A stretch of DNA of 64,000 nucleotides, from NCBI GenBank assembly GCA_022496205.1, contig WTXD01000003.1, positions 1,178,001-1,242,000 on the forward strand, given 5' to 3'. Within the stretch, counting starts at the first letter, position 1. Every line of letters starts with the position of its first letter. The notes below the pieces were generated by a model that saw only the letters and a list, made by a program, of their open reading frames with translations, did not search any database and was not told the origin of the DNA. This document shows positions 46,442-57,095 of the stretch, piece by piece. Source of the stretch: Gloeopeniophorella convolvens. Lineage: Eukaryota > Basidiomycota > Agaricomycetes > Russulales. The translations under genes and the position numbers were made by a program.

Positions 46442-48816
46442 CTAAAACGTCGTCGTTTCGTCCGTGTTCAGGATGAGCATGGTGAAGAACTTGATCATCT
46501 CCACAAAGCTCTCTACCTCGATAACTGTCGTCCCGAGTCAGCTTTTGTGCTTGAACATAAAACGGAAAGTCACGTACACTCGTTGACTGTGTGGATATTG
46601 TTGCCGAAAGTGCCCTCCAATGAATTGCCGTTGTTGTGATTGTAGCGGATGATGTGCGGAGTGAGGTCCCAGTAGTGTCTCGTATCTGAGGCCGAGCCTA
46701 TATCAGTTTCGTCGTCGGCTGCCCATAGAACCCTCGGCCTACCCGTGTTTCCGGGCATGATTCCGGGGCTGACGATCACATTATCCTCGCCTTCAAGACC
46801 TCTGTGGGCATTGTACGTCGCCTTGATTGTCCCACTCAGCAGCTGCCACGGTGCTGAGTCTTCATCCGTCGGAGTCACTGGCGCGGGTTCCAACGAAGTA
46901 CCCGGCCGGTCAAGGAGCGTGAGTGTTCCTGCATAATCTGCGTCCTCAGGGGAGTTAACCGTGCCGAAGGCAGTAAAGTTAAGATTGAATTCCTCCGCCA
47001 GGGACTTCAGAATATCCGCATTGCGATCTTGCACCGCAGCGACAGAGCTGCAAGCACATTTCAGTAGGAGCGTGATAGAAGGCACTGCAACACACCTCTG
47101 GGTGGCAATGCGGTGGTTCACGACCGCCCAAGCTTCCTCCGGCAACGCATTCACCTTGACTCCACCCCGGATGAGGTCAATTGCCTGAGTGGTGCCAATC
47201 AGCGCACTCAACGTCGGGTTTTTGGACAACTCTGTCTCAAGCTTTCTTAGAGCCCTATCAGAGTAAAGCGAGGCCTTGATGAGAGCCCGCAAGTATGTAG
47301 GGATGTCTTTGACATGTTGGCCCACGCATTGCACAGTGTCGTAAATGGGAGTCACGCGCTCAAGGTGAGGCCTGATCGGATTTGCCTCCAACTCGACAAG
47401 AAGCCGCGCCAGGATGCCAATGCTCTGCAAAGATGTTCGCACGATGGACGAGCAAGAAGGGAGAGGGCCTCACCGTGTGTGGAGGTGGGACGCTGGAATG
47501 ACCACCGGGCGTTCTCACGGTGATATTCGCATCCATGTATCCTTTCTCCGCGATTCCGGGGGCGGCAAGGACGCTACCCCCCACTTCGAAGAATCCGGCT
47601 GCAGGTGTGTAAGATGGAAGCGCCAACACGCGATCATACGATACTCACCACCCTCATCAACTAGTAGAGCAATCGAGTCCTTGTCGAACTTCTCGAGCAG
47701 AACCCCAGCCAGCTCTCGAGCACCCTGCTCGGAACCGTAGTTGAGTACCAATTCCCATACAGAACCTGGGAGCGTTGCGGCCACTCACCCGCAGGCCGCC
47801 CACTTCCTCATCAAAGCCAAATGAAAGGATAACGGTACGTGTAGGCTCGAACTCGTTTTCAAGCAAGGTCTCGATGGATGAACTAGCTCCGTGTTAGTGG
47901 CATACGCGTCGAGACGGAAATGCAGAGGAGCTGCAGCATACAGGGCTCCGATTACCCCATTCTTGTTGTCAGAGCTTCCCCTTCCCCACAGGTACTGGCC
48001 TGCCCGACTCTGTCAATTCTGGGCAGAATCCAGCAGGCGAATGCATGGTACTCGCCGTCGTAATATCCGGAGTACGGGGGATAGTTCCACTCATCAACCG
48101 TGGCCTGCTCGACAGGAACAACATCTGTGTGGCGACATATTGGAGTCGTTCAACGAGGACGCGGCTTTTAACAAACACACCTTGGTGGGCCAACAAGAGG
48201 AGAGGCTTGAGAGTATCATCGGAGCCTTCCCATTCGTAAAGTAGTCCATACGTGTTGACTTTGGTGAGCGCCAGAGTCGAATGGCTGGGACCCTCAAGTA
48301 AATATAATTTTCCCAAAGGGGAAGGGGAGACCGCGTACACCAGAGGGAATGCATCACGCAGATAGTCATGGAACGAGCCGAACACCTCCCAGCGTTCGTC
48401 CTGACCAACAGGCCCCATGTCATCGTAGGATACCGTTCTTTATTTCCAGGTCATATTCCGCCGTTAGAAGCTCGCAAATGTAAAGGCACGATGACGTACG
48501 GGATCTGCACGGCTCCTCGAAGCCAGTTCACAGCCCTCTTCGTGAATGAGTCATGGTCAAAGTCCTTCCCGAGCGTCTCCCAGAGCTCCGCGTTGCGTTG
48601 TGGGTAGAGTGCATTGGCTTGGGGGCAGAGGCTCGCGTTGCTCTGCGGCGCACGTCCCACAGGAGCCGGCAACTTATAGTCAGCGTACCAGATCGTGACT
48701 CCGACGGAGAGCGCGATGGCTAGACCTAGGAACTTGCTTCTGAGATTCTTGGGGCGTTTGGCTGGAATTGCTGCAACGGGTGGCAAGAGAGTTTCCTTCT
48801 TTTCCCGATGGTCCAT
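46442..48816 (-). CDS. CPS1: Carboxypeptidase S-type M20 metallopeptidase, copy B
   Basis: Tandem paralogue of copy A with the same exon layout. The start at 48816 gives MDHREKKETLLPPVAAIPAK, then a membrane anchor FLGLAIALSVGVTIWYADYK. Motifs are HQDVVPVEQATVDEWNYPPY, GQYLWGRGSSDNKNG, FGFDEEVGGL, RTPGGHSSVPPPHT, TTQAIDLIRGGVKVNALPEE and HRIATQ. The C-terminal block is DTRHYWDLTPHIIRYNHNNG and IHTVNE. Intron 46742-46698 is the empty site of the MITE found in copy A, and intron 48055-48000 is GC-AG. It ends with the LNTDE-type tail at 46442. All recognisable metal-site motifs are intact, so both copies look functional. Confidence 0.87.
48000..48055 (-). other. GC-AG intron in CPS1 copy B
   Basis: A 56-base intron starting GCGAGT and ending GCAG, at the same place and of the same length as in copy A. 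It joins YSGYYDG to QYLWGRGSSDN. Confidence 0.75.
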
Positions 48817-49395
48817 GGTGTTTGTGATTAACAGTGAAACGGAGGAATCTCACCCTGAGCATGCGTTCGTCTTGTTTAACTACTACGCCGCAGTCCTCTT
48901 ATATGCGCAATCTGTCACTGCATTACGTAGCCTTTCTGGTGGGCCCTGAAGCTGAAGCCGAAGGCCTGGAGTCCTGAGGCTTGAGTACTGAGTACCTGAG
49001 TACCAGCCCTCAACCGAAGCTGTAGCATGGAATGTGACGGCGAATTCTCCCAGTTTGCTGACAGCGCTGACAGCGGGAAAGGATGTGCGTACCGTTATTC
49101 ATGGAGGCTTGGTCACCAGTTGTGTGAATGCAGCGCTGGGCCGTTTCACGCTTCGCCCTCGACGTGTTCAATCATTGATCACGCGTCACGTGATGCTCCT
49201 TAAAAATTACTTCGCCATATGATCCGCCGGTGGCGTTGAGCAGCGGTTCACAGCAAGTACTTAGCAGGCAAGTAGCGCAGCCTACGTCGATGGTAACCGA
49301 ACATATAGTCGAAGCATGCGCAAAGTCACGTCATTTAGTAGAGGTTCCATTCGATGGATGATTGTACTAAAACAAAAGGAACATTGTTTGGACAC
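48817..49395. other. CPS1 copy B promoter and orphan gene 3' flank
   Basis: About 580 bases. On the minus strand a TATAAG element at 48898-48903 lies about 85 bases before the copy B start. Short AGTAC repeats occur at 48985-49010. No gene seen. Confidence 0.5.
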
Positions 49396-50724
49396 CTAAG
49401 ACCTCCCTGTCGACCGAGGTCTTGCGATATGCTGTAGTCTTGCACGCCGCTGGAACAGGTTTCCTTGCATCAGATATAGGGGCCGCACTGCATTTGTGCG
49501 TTGGAATGGTGGCCTCTTCGGGCGTTCGATACCCGTCTGTGCTGCGTCCTGCGGTGGCAAAGCACCCACAGAGTTGGAGGATGCATGCAAGTCTCCACGC
49601 GTAGTGTCTCCACTGAGCGTGGCCTCCGGCGACAGCGGCTCCAGGGAGTTACGCGCCTGGGGAGGTTCTACTACGAAGGCGCCTTGAGGCCCAGTGGACG
49701 TCAATTCTGCGATGCCTTCTGGAAATACTGTCTCGAAGGGCGGTGGGGTAACATCGTAATATAACTCTTTAAGAGTCTGGCTTCCATGCCATGCATCGTC
49801 GGCTGGCACGACAAACTCTTGTGGCGCAGCGCAAAACGGGGTGCAGATGGGCGTCCGTGCGAGACGTATCGACTTGACAGGCATTCCTCCCGAGGGCTGG
49901 GGATTCGGCCGCAGCAGCGCGACGCGTAGCGATGGTCGCACACCACGGCTGGGTTGCATTGTGTGGTTGGCCCCAACGGGCCCTCGAAGTGGTGTGGTTG
50001 ACCCTCCGCCGGTACTAGGGCCGACGCCGGTCCTTGCATATTCCGAATGGTCCCCGGGAAGCCTTGCATGAATCGGTACTGGGAGAAATCGAGGTGATTC
50101 CGAGACGTGAGTTCCGGAAAAAATATCAATGACTGTTGCTCCGGGCAAGTTCGAGGCATGACGAGGGTCATCAGAGGTAGGTCCATGAGATGTGGTCGGC
50201 ACAGGCTCGTGAGAGGCTCGGGCTACTTGAGTATCGTGAGAGCTGCATACAGCAGACCCGCAAAAGCACAGGGGAACTACCACACGTTCGGTGTGGTACG
50301 AACAATCCCGAGCTTCAACTCCGGGATGAGGCCGCGTCGGCATCGGAGTGAGGCAGTCCTGCCGCACGAAAGAGAAGGTCTCTCGGCAGACTTGGTCCTT
50401 TGGATTGATTTCCAGATGGTAGAGAGCTGTTTCCGCGAGTTTTCGAAGCGCCCCGCCGAGGAGCGCTTTATCCAGCTCGATCTTGATGAGATCGAGGACT
50501 CTGGTGCACAGATGAGCCTGACAGCACCATCCTTCAAGGTCATCAGAGATGACTGCGTGGAGAAGTCGAGGCATCATGCTTTCGACGCTGTCAATGAGAC
50601 AGCCAGCCCCTTCCTCATCGGGGTGGATTTGGGTATATGGATGAAGGCGCGCGAGAAGTGCATTGGCACGCATTGGAGGTCCATTCAACCAGCGTATCGC
50701 TAGCTGTTCGGCCCTGACCGACAT
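49396..50724 (-). CDS. Orphan protein, family member 1 (intact)
   Basis: I do not recognise this protein. It is one open frame of 442 codons; the true start is probably the Met at 50724, since MSVR is shared with the next gene. The first ~125 residues (IRWLNGPPMRANALLARLHP, LHAVISDDLEGWCCQAHLCT, VLDLIKIELDK) form a compact, mostly helical segment with conserved Trp and Cys. It ends at VCRETFSFVRQD. The rest is Pro/Ser/Thr-rich and disordered. Differences from the paralogue fall often at third codon positions in this frame, which supports the minus strand as coding. It lacks membrane segments and a signal peptide. Confidence 0.55.
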   Translation of the reverse strand: MSVRAEQLAIRWLNGPPMRANALLARLHPYTQIHPDEEGAGCLIDSVESMMPRLLHAVISDDLEGWCCQAHLCTRVLDLIKIELDKALLGGALRKLAETALYHLEINPKDQVCRETFSFVRQDCLTPMPTRPHPGVEARDCSYHTERVVVPLCFCGSAVCSSHDTQVARASHEPVPTTSHGPTSDDPRHASNLPGATVIDIFSGTHVSESPRFLPVPIHARLPGDHSEYARTGVGPSTGGGSTTPLRGPVGANHTMQPSRGVRPSLRVALLRPNPQPSGGMPVKSIRLARTPICTPFCAAPQEFVVPADDAWHGSQTLKELYYDVTPPPFETVFPEGIAELTSTGPQGAFVVEPPQARNSLEPLSPEATLSGDTTRGDLHASSNSVGALPPQDAAQTGIERPKRPPFQRTNAVRPLYLMQGNLFQRRARLQHIARPRSTGRS

Positions 50725-51503
50725 ACTCGGTCCGAGAGATTATGAGAGGAAGGAATTTCCCAGAATAGAGAGGCTTCGAAAAGCTCTCTGTTCGTTTTGA
50801 TAGGGCAGGAGAGATTGCGGAGAAGAGGTTGTTGGCTGCAGATGGTATAATGTGGCAGGAAGTTAACAAGCTTGCGCAAGTGCAAACAGACGCAAACCTG
50901 CAGGGCGAGATCACATCACAAACGATCACAAAATATCTGCTTACGTACCTCTACATACTATCAACATGCCACCTCGTGGCGCTGGTACGTAGGAGTTGCA
51001 TCGGGACTTGGAAAGAGTCGAAATTTTCGACTTTGCCGGTGAGAATCGAGATGATAACTGCCAAAGCACCGCGCTCCTTGGTCACTGGCAGCACCACGAA
51101 TCTACCTGTTTGGTAGCCCATTGACAGAATCTACGCAGGCGCGAAAGTCATGGGTAGACCCACCGTGTCACCGAAGAGGAAACGTGACTCAGGGCCTCCC
51201 TTGTGTTTCATGATCGCATCTCCTTCGGTTCAGCGGTCGCTTTCCCACTAATGCGCACGCCTTACTTCACTGGGCCCTGGTACGAATACAAGGAAGGCAC
51301 CGCTCCATCGAATATAAGGTAGATCCTAGTCCTACTATTACCATGACGGATGCGACTACCGAGATAGTCTAGTCTGCTTAAAGTGTCGAAGGGAAATACA
51401 GCGTCCGATTGAGGTGTGGTTCTGGTCAATGCATCACCCGCATGTCAAGAAAAAAAAATACGAGCAAAGATAGACCAGATCATGATGGGGGGCCCGGGTA
51501 TCG
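50725..51503. other. Spacer between the two orphan paralogues
   Basis: About 780 bases without recognisable coding content. A run of nine A lies near 51455. The part next to 50724 is the promoter of orphan gene 1. Confidence 0.5.
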
Positions 51504-53567
51504 CTAAAGAACAAGGAAGCTGACAGGGACGCTGCTCGGGGCATCGGTGTCCCAATTAACTGAGGCTAGGTTGTGGTACGATAGTCCGGCCAGTTTGCGA
51601 ACCGAAGTTGTGTTAGTTGCCCGGCGTCCCAGGGTATGCGACCTCAACAAACCCGCTGAGGCACTAGTGGCGCCTCTGTCGCTGGCGGAGATGGTTTGCG
51701 GCAACTTCGGTTGTTCCGCGATTGTGCGCTGAAGTAGCGGCTGCATACAGCGCGCGCTGTTGGTTCGTGCTACCAATATTGGGAGCGAGGGCGGAGATTG
51801 CGGTGCGGCCAAGTCCAACGCCACCGCTCCTCGCGGTTGTTTACCAGTGCCTACGAGGTCGGAAAGCGGCACGAGTTCCTTGCGTACCGCAACTTTGTCG
51901 CCCGCGTTCTCCGATAGTTGCAGTACGGACAGGCTCAAGACCTCCAAGTTTCGGCGCAACTCCCTGATAGTGCTTGCGAGCTGGATGATATCCATGTCGG
52001 CCCCTTGTGACGCTTCGGGTTCCTGCGAACGCCTAGGTCCAGGAGGACTGAGTGGGCTGCCAGCGGTCTCTTTGATATCGCTCGAGGTAGCAGGAACAGA
52101 TGATTGAGACAGGTGCCCCAATTCTAAAGAGCGTTTCTGGAAGGCAGCCACAACATTGTGCGCAGGCGGTAGCGTGAACTTGGGGGTGTCTTCGGGCGAG
52201 CGTGCCGGCCCTACGATGTCTTCTGGGAGCGCCACCGTCTCGTAGAGCTTGCGCTTGGAGGGCCGTGGTGAGACCTTGTGTGGCAGTTCCTCAAGAAGGC
52301 GATTTCTCCGTGGAGTGTCTGTTAGCACCATAAGGCGATCTTGCGGGGCCGCAGCGTCACCACGAGAGGGAGGACTCGGAACGGGGGTTTGCGGAGGGTG
52401 CGCGGAGGGTGCCGTCTTGGCAGGTGTTCCTTGAGAGGTCTTCGAACGACTCGGAAGCCTAACGTCGGTTGGAGCGCTGCTTCGATCTCCGGTGGTCGTG
52501 ATGCCAGGCGGCCTTGCTAGATCTTGAGAGGCACTTGTAGCAGCCGGTGGGCTTGCTCGCTTGGTGACTACGCTCGAGCTAACCTTCGACTGCGGAAGTT
52601 TCTCCTTGGAGGGTGGGGCATGGGTGTGCGAGGTGTTCGTTCTGGGCTCTTTGCAGGCATCAATGGTGTTGGGTCTGGGTGTTACGGGGGCAACTGCTGG
52701 CTCGCCCCTGTTCGATGAATGGCGTACGCCGACATTCAGCACAGGCATGGAGGAGCGATGCTCCAGTCCAAGGGGAGTACGAGACGCAGATGCGGGGGTA
52801 GATCCATCAGAGGTAGCGGGTACGGCTTCGCGATTACCAGAAGGGGGTCTATGCAAGGCGTGGGGAAGGTGTGGGCGGCGGGGAGTGTGGGACGGAGGTT
52901 CGTGCGACGTGCGATGTGCCGCTTTACGGGAGGGTAAGGTGGGGTATGCGGGCTCTTGAGAAGTAGAAGGATTGTCCTTGGGGTTGGTGGGAGGCACAGG
53001 CTTCTGAGAAGGATGAGATAGCACCGCGCGGGGTGCACTGAGAACGGTTTCACGAGAGGCACGGGGACCTTGAGCCTCGCGAGAGCTGTGTGGTGTGAAC
53101 AGATGAGGGTTGTGAGAAGTTACCGCACACGTAGTGGGAGGCGAAGACTCCTGAGCTTCGGCTGTGGGGCGGGGGGTTCGTTTAGAGACCACAGCGTACC
53201 GACGTGCAAACGAGAAAGTCTCGCGGCAGACTAGGCCCTCCAGAATGACTCGTGCATGGCGAGATGCTGTCTTCGCGTAACGACGAGGTACCTCCTGGAG
53301 TTGTGCATTGTTGAGTCCAACCTAGACAAGGTCGAGCACTGCCTTGATGTACAGGCGCGCCTCGAGGCACCAGCCTTCGAAATCATTACACGTGATAGCG
53401 TGCAAAACTTGGGGTGCCACCCCCTCGGCTCTGCCAATGAAGCGGCCTATCTCTGTTTCATCGGAATAGATCCAAGCATGTGGATCAAGGAGCGCGAGGA
53501 GTGCGTGGACACGCATCAGCGTTCCATTCAGCCAGAGTATTGTTTGTTGATCTGTCCTGACCGACAT
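51504..53567 (-). pseudogene. Orphan protein, family member 2, with in-frame stop
   Basis: Paralogue of the gene at 49396-50724. The start at 53567 gives MSVRTDQQTILWLNGTLMRV, and LHAITCNDFEGWCLEARLYI and VLDLV align with member 1 without gaps. Then a TAG at 53322-53324 stands where member 1 has Lys (LIKIEL). Beyond it the same frame stays open for 606 codons, through VCRETFSFARR to VPVSFLVL at 51504. The long Pro/Ser/Thr-rich part ends in a coiled-coil-like stretch (IIQLASTIRELRRNLEVLSL). A 45-base GT-AG segment (gtgctc...tccag) could splice out the stop in frame. It may thus be a pseudogene or a gene with a small intron. Function unknown. Confidence 0.55.
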
Positions 53568-54001
53568 GTCCAGTTTATGGAAACCGTAGGGGAAGGAAAA
53601 TCTCTCTGAATAGCGCAACCCGAAAGAAGTTTCTTGTGTTCTAGTAGGATGAGAGGGGCGGGTGAGCGGGATGCACTGGGACCAAGACGCATACGGTACG
53701 GCAGGCGCTCGAACCGTCCACGCGGCTGACCTTATCAAAAGAGCGCGGTTACGTAACCCAGCAGTTGCACGTGTCATCGTGAAGTTGCCCCAGCCTCAAT
53801 TTCGATTGTAGCCTTGCAGGTGCCACCGGAGGACATTGGTTTGGTTCAGTGCATATAAGCGATGACGGCTCCGCAGGTAAGCCTTTACCCTCATAATTTG
53901 TATTCACATCAGTCCACTGTGACCTCGTATATATCAAAACTGCATACCGTCCTCTGGATTCGTACAGCAAAAGTAGGCAAGCCGCGCACACTGAGAGAAT
54001 A
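53568..54001. other. Promoter of orphan gene 2 and YEA4 3' end
   Basis: About 430 bases between two minus-strand genes. No element stands out. Confidence 0.45.
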
Positions 54002-55223
54002 CTACTCTTTCTTATCCTTCGCTTTCTTGTCGCCTGATTTAGTTGAAACTTTCCCACTGATGCTGTACCCTACTGTGCCCGCGAACACAAGGAAAGCGCC
54101 ACTCCAAAGCATGCTCCACGCAACATTCGCCCCATCGAATAGAACTACGCTAAGGACGAGGGAGACTGCCTTGCGAACGACCAGAATGAGCGTCACAGTC
54201 AAAGCTGCGACCCGCGTTGTTAAACGATTGACTCCAGCGACACAGAGAAGTTGTGTCAGCGTATTGGCCAGTAGCGCTGGAAGGACCGTTGGCAGGATCA
54301 GTTGCGCAGATGCCAGGGGCACGTGGAACACGGTCGTGCTTGCATGGGAAGAGAATACCGCCCTTCCCTGGGCGAGGAGGTCGTTGCGGACGAAGACGAA
54401 CATGGGAAGTGACAAGAAATGTAGGTAGAACATTGACTCTTCCCAGACATCGGGTAGCACCTTTGCTTTCCCCGAAGACGCTGAGCTGGAAGACTTGGGG
54501 TTCGCGTCAGAGTCGGCGCCCTTCCCATACGAGGAATACGTTCTGTCCTGGACTATCCCCAGCAAACCGGAAAGGATGAGGGCCAACGTGAGAATAGCTA
54601 TGCCAGTAAGATAGCGAGAGATAGGTGCTCCGGGAGAGGAATCCGTGGTCCGTTGGGATTGATATGAAGAGAGGGTTGTCAGGATGACACCGGCTGTCAC
54701 GATGAGGACCGAGAGGACTTGGGATATAGTGTATCTAATGTCATCTCGTCAATTAAACCTCCGGAGGAAAAGAAAGTTCGTAGAGAGACTCACGCTTTGC
54801 CAGAGATGAGCCAACCCATGGCCATGCTAATGACTAGACCACCGCTGCGGAAGATTATATGCACGGGCATAGGTATGCTATAGCCGAATGCAAGGTTATT
54901 AAGCAACGAGACCAGGTAGAAAAGTCCGACTTGAATGAGGTAAGGCGTGATCGGTATTCGACGGGGCAGGAGACGAGGTATGGGGAGATTGAGAGGTCCT
55001 CTAGAGAATGTTATGAATTTTGGTAGTCCATGAAGGGAGACGATGATGAATTGCGCGAAGGTAATGAGTGTTCCGGCTTTAGGATATTCGGAAGTGACGC
55101 GCTCTAGGGTGATAGCATTGCTTTGAGTAGGTCAGAATACACAGGGACGAACTGATCCAAGACTGTAACGCACCTACAGCACCCACCAAAGACGAGGCCC
55201 AGAGTGACAGCCCAATCAGTCAT
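54002..55223 (-). CDS. YEA4: UDP-N-acetylglucosamine transporter YEA4 (SLC35B4-like)
   Basis: Nucleotide-sugar transporter of the ER/Golgi, supplying UDP-GlcNAc for chitin and glycan synthesis. The start at 55223 gives MTDWAVTLGLVFGGCCSNAI, split by an intron before the next helix. LERVTSEYPKAGTLITFAQF, PYLIQVGLFYLVSLLNNLAF and GYSIPMPVHIIFRSGGLVIS follow. MAMGWLISGKAYTISQVLSV leads into TAGVILTTLSSYQS, where VHIIFRSGG is a family mark. The luminal-facing linker is Ser-rich. The last helices contain NTLTQLLCVAGVNRLTTRVA and LTVTLILVVRKAVSLVLSVV. The tail KAKDKKE is a KKxx-like ER retrieval signal. About ten membrane segments, 3-4 introns. Confidence 0.88.
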
Positions 55224-55576
55224 GCCTGAGATGATAGCGTGGCAACAGTACAGCCAGAATCAAAGTCTATGAGTTGGAGGAGGAGCGCTATAGAACAGTG
55301 TACAAAGTGAGTGTGCGTCAAATCCAGGTCATGCCGGCGTGCTGCAAGGTGTCGGGTTATAAGATGTGGCCAATGCGTGCGCGAGGTGCGTTGCCAACGT
55401 GTGCAACAAGCGAAGCGCACTGTCAGTGACGTATTCATCGGAAATCGGCCCGGTGCGTGCCCGACCCCAGAGTTCCGGCTGGCACTGGCAGCTGCAGTTC
55501 CATTCCGTCGTCCGTCTTGCAGCTTGCAGTCTTACCATTCGCTTGCCACCCTCACCAGTCGAAGAGGATACAATAG
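55224..55576. other. Divergent promoter, YEA4/HEM25
   Basis: About 350 bases between divergent starts. Nothing specific identified. Confidence 0.5.
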
Positions 55577-56856
55577 ATGAGCAATGTCGGCCAACATCTC
55601 TTATCAGGTATTGTGCGGCTCGTCTGCCTGTGCGACCGAGTCATTGACCAGCCCAAAACAATTCTTTAGGCGCACTTTCCGGGCTCACGTCAACCCTCTT
55701 CTTGCAACCTTGTATGTTGTGGTCCCCTGTCCTCGAAGCCCATTCTCATCAGCCGCTAGTTGACCTCATAAAGACGCGCCTCCAACAAGGAGACTCTGCG
55801 CTACGACCGAAGTCAGTCGTCCTCGTCCCGGCGATGCTCCACTCATGCCGTTTGTTCTCCAGGAATGCAGGTGTCATTCGTTCCACGACCCGTGAGATCA
55901 TCTCTTCTTCTGGCGTACTCGGACTCTGGCGGGGAACATCTGCAACACTAATTCGGTGCGCAAAACTCTGACTCTGCCTGGCACGCCTCTCATTTGCCGC
56001 AGTAATGTCCCCGGCATTGCGTTCTACATGACCGGCCTGAATCAGGTCCGCGGCTTCATGGCCGTCTCTCCCCTCTTCGCCTCTGTTCGTGCACGCGACC
56101 CCTCCCGGCACTCTTCTGTACTCCCGAAGCTCACGAACGCGGGAAATCTTCTCGCCGGTGCTACCACCAGGGTTGCCGTTGGCTTCGTCTTAAACCCATT
56201 CTCTGTGCTCAAAGCGCGATACGAGGTGTGACCCACTTGCTGCAAGTGCACCGGGCTTGCTGACATCTTCTTTCAGAGTAATCTGCACGCATATAGCACC
56301 TTGACTTCTGCTGTACAATCAATTGTCCGTGCGGGACCCTCCGAGCTCTTCCGTGGATTCCTTGCTACGTCTCTGCGAGATGCGCCATATGCGGGCCTCT
56401 TCCTGGTCTTTTATGAGGGCATCAAGCACGAATTTGGTTCAATACTACCAGCTGGGTCTCCGCTGAGTTCTGTTGCTCTGCATGCGGGTTCCGGCGCGGC
56501 AGCTGGCACAATTGCGACGCTTGCTACCCATCCATTCGATGTAATAAAGGTCGGTCCATGTTTAATGGATTTCGGGTGTGTTTTCTCACCTCTCCGGCAG
56601 ACAAAAATGCAAGTTCGCACCGAAGATAGATACCACGGCCTGGCCAAGACAGTCCGTACCGTATGGAATGTGAGTGCCGGTACCTGTCGGCTCTTTCCTA
56701 TCTCAGGGTGTGCATATATTCCAGAAACGGGGCATGGCCGGCTTTTTCGACGGTGCTTCCCTTCGCCTTACTCGTAAGATTTTCTCCTCAGCCCTAGGAT
56801 GGGCCGTATACGAGTCACTCCTTGTATTCGCGCGGACAAGAACTGTCAACTCATAG
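55577..56856 (+). CDS. HEM25: Mitochondrial glycine carrier HEM25 (SLC25A38)
   Basis: Inner-membrane carrier importing glycine for heme synthesis. The start at 55577 gives MSNVGQHLLSG, joined by an intron to ALSGLTSTLFLQPFDLIKTR. The three carrier signatures are QPFDLIKTRLQQ, NPFSVLKARYE and HPFDVIKTKMQVR; the middle one, without an acidic residue, is typical of SLC25A38. GVLGLWRGTSATLIRNVPGI and PSELFRGFLATSLRDAPYAG are the matrix-helix repeats. Six introns, mostly 45-65 bases, several placed inside the signatures. It ends GWAVYESLLVFARTRTVNS. Divergent from YEA4 and convergent with the aldo-keto reductase gene. Confidence 0.92.
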
Positions 56857-57095
56857 ACATAGCATACTTGTAAATTATCCTCCATAGCATGAACTCCACC
56901 ACTTCACACGTAATGTCACCTTGGCGGGTCTCGATAAGCCTGGTCTTCCTGAGATGCGCAGTGAACCACAGCGTGCTTTTGAAGATGTCGGAAGAAAGTA
57001 TCTGCCTTTCATTCCGGTGACGATCTACCATCCTTATGCGATACAACATAAATTTTTTATGAGCTTCCTTCCACACATGCAGAGCAGAGCGCCGG

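Noticed and set aside
50107..50703. 198-codon plus-strand frame antisense to orphan gene 1, with a matching frame opposite orphan gene 2
   Set aside because: The similarity is inherited from the minus-strand homology. Codon-position differences favour the minus frame, and the plus frames do not share a start.
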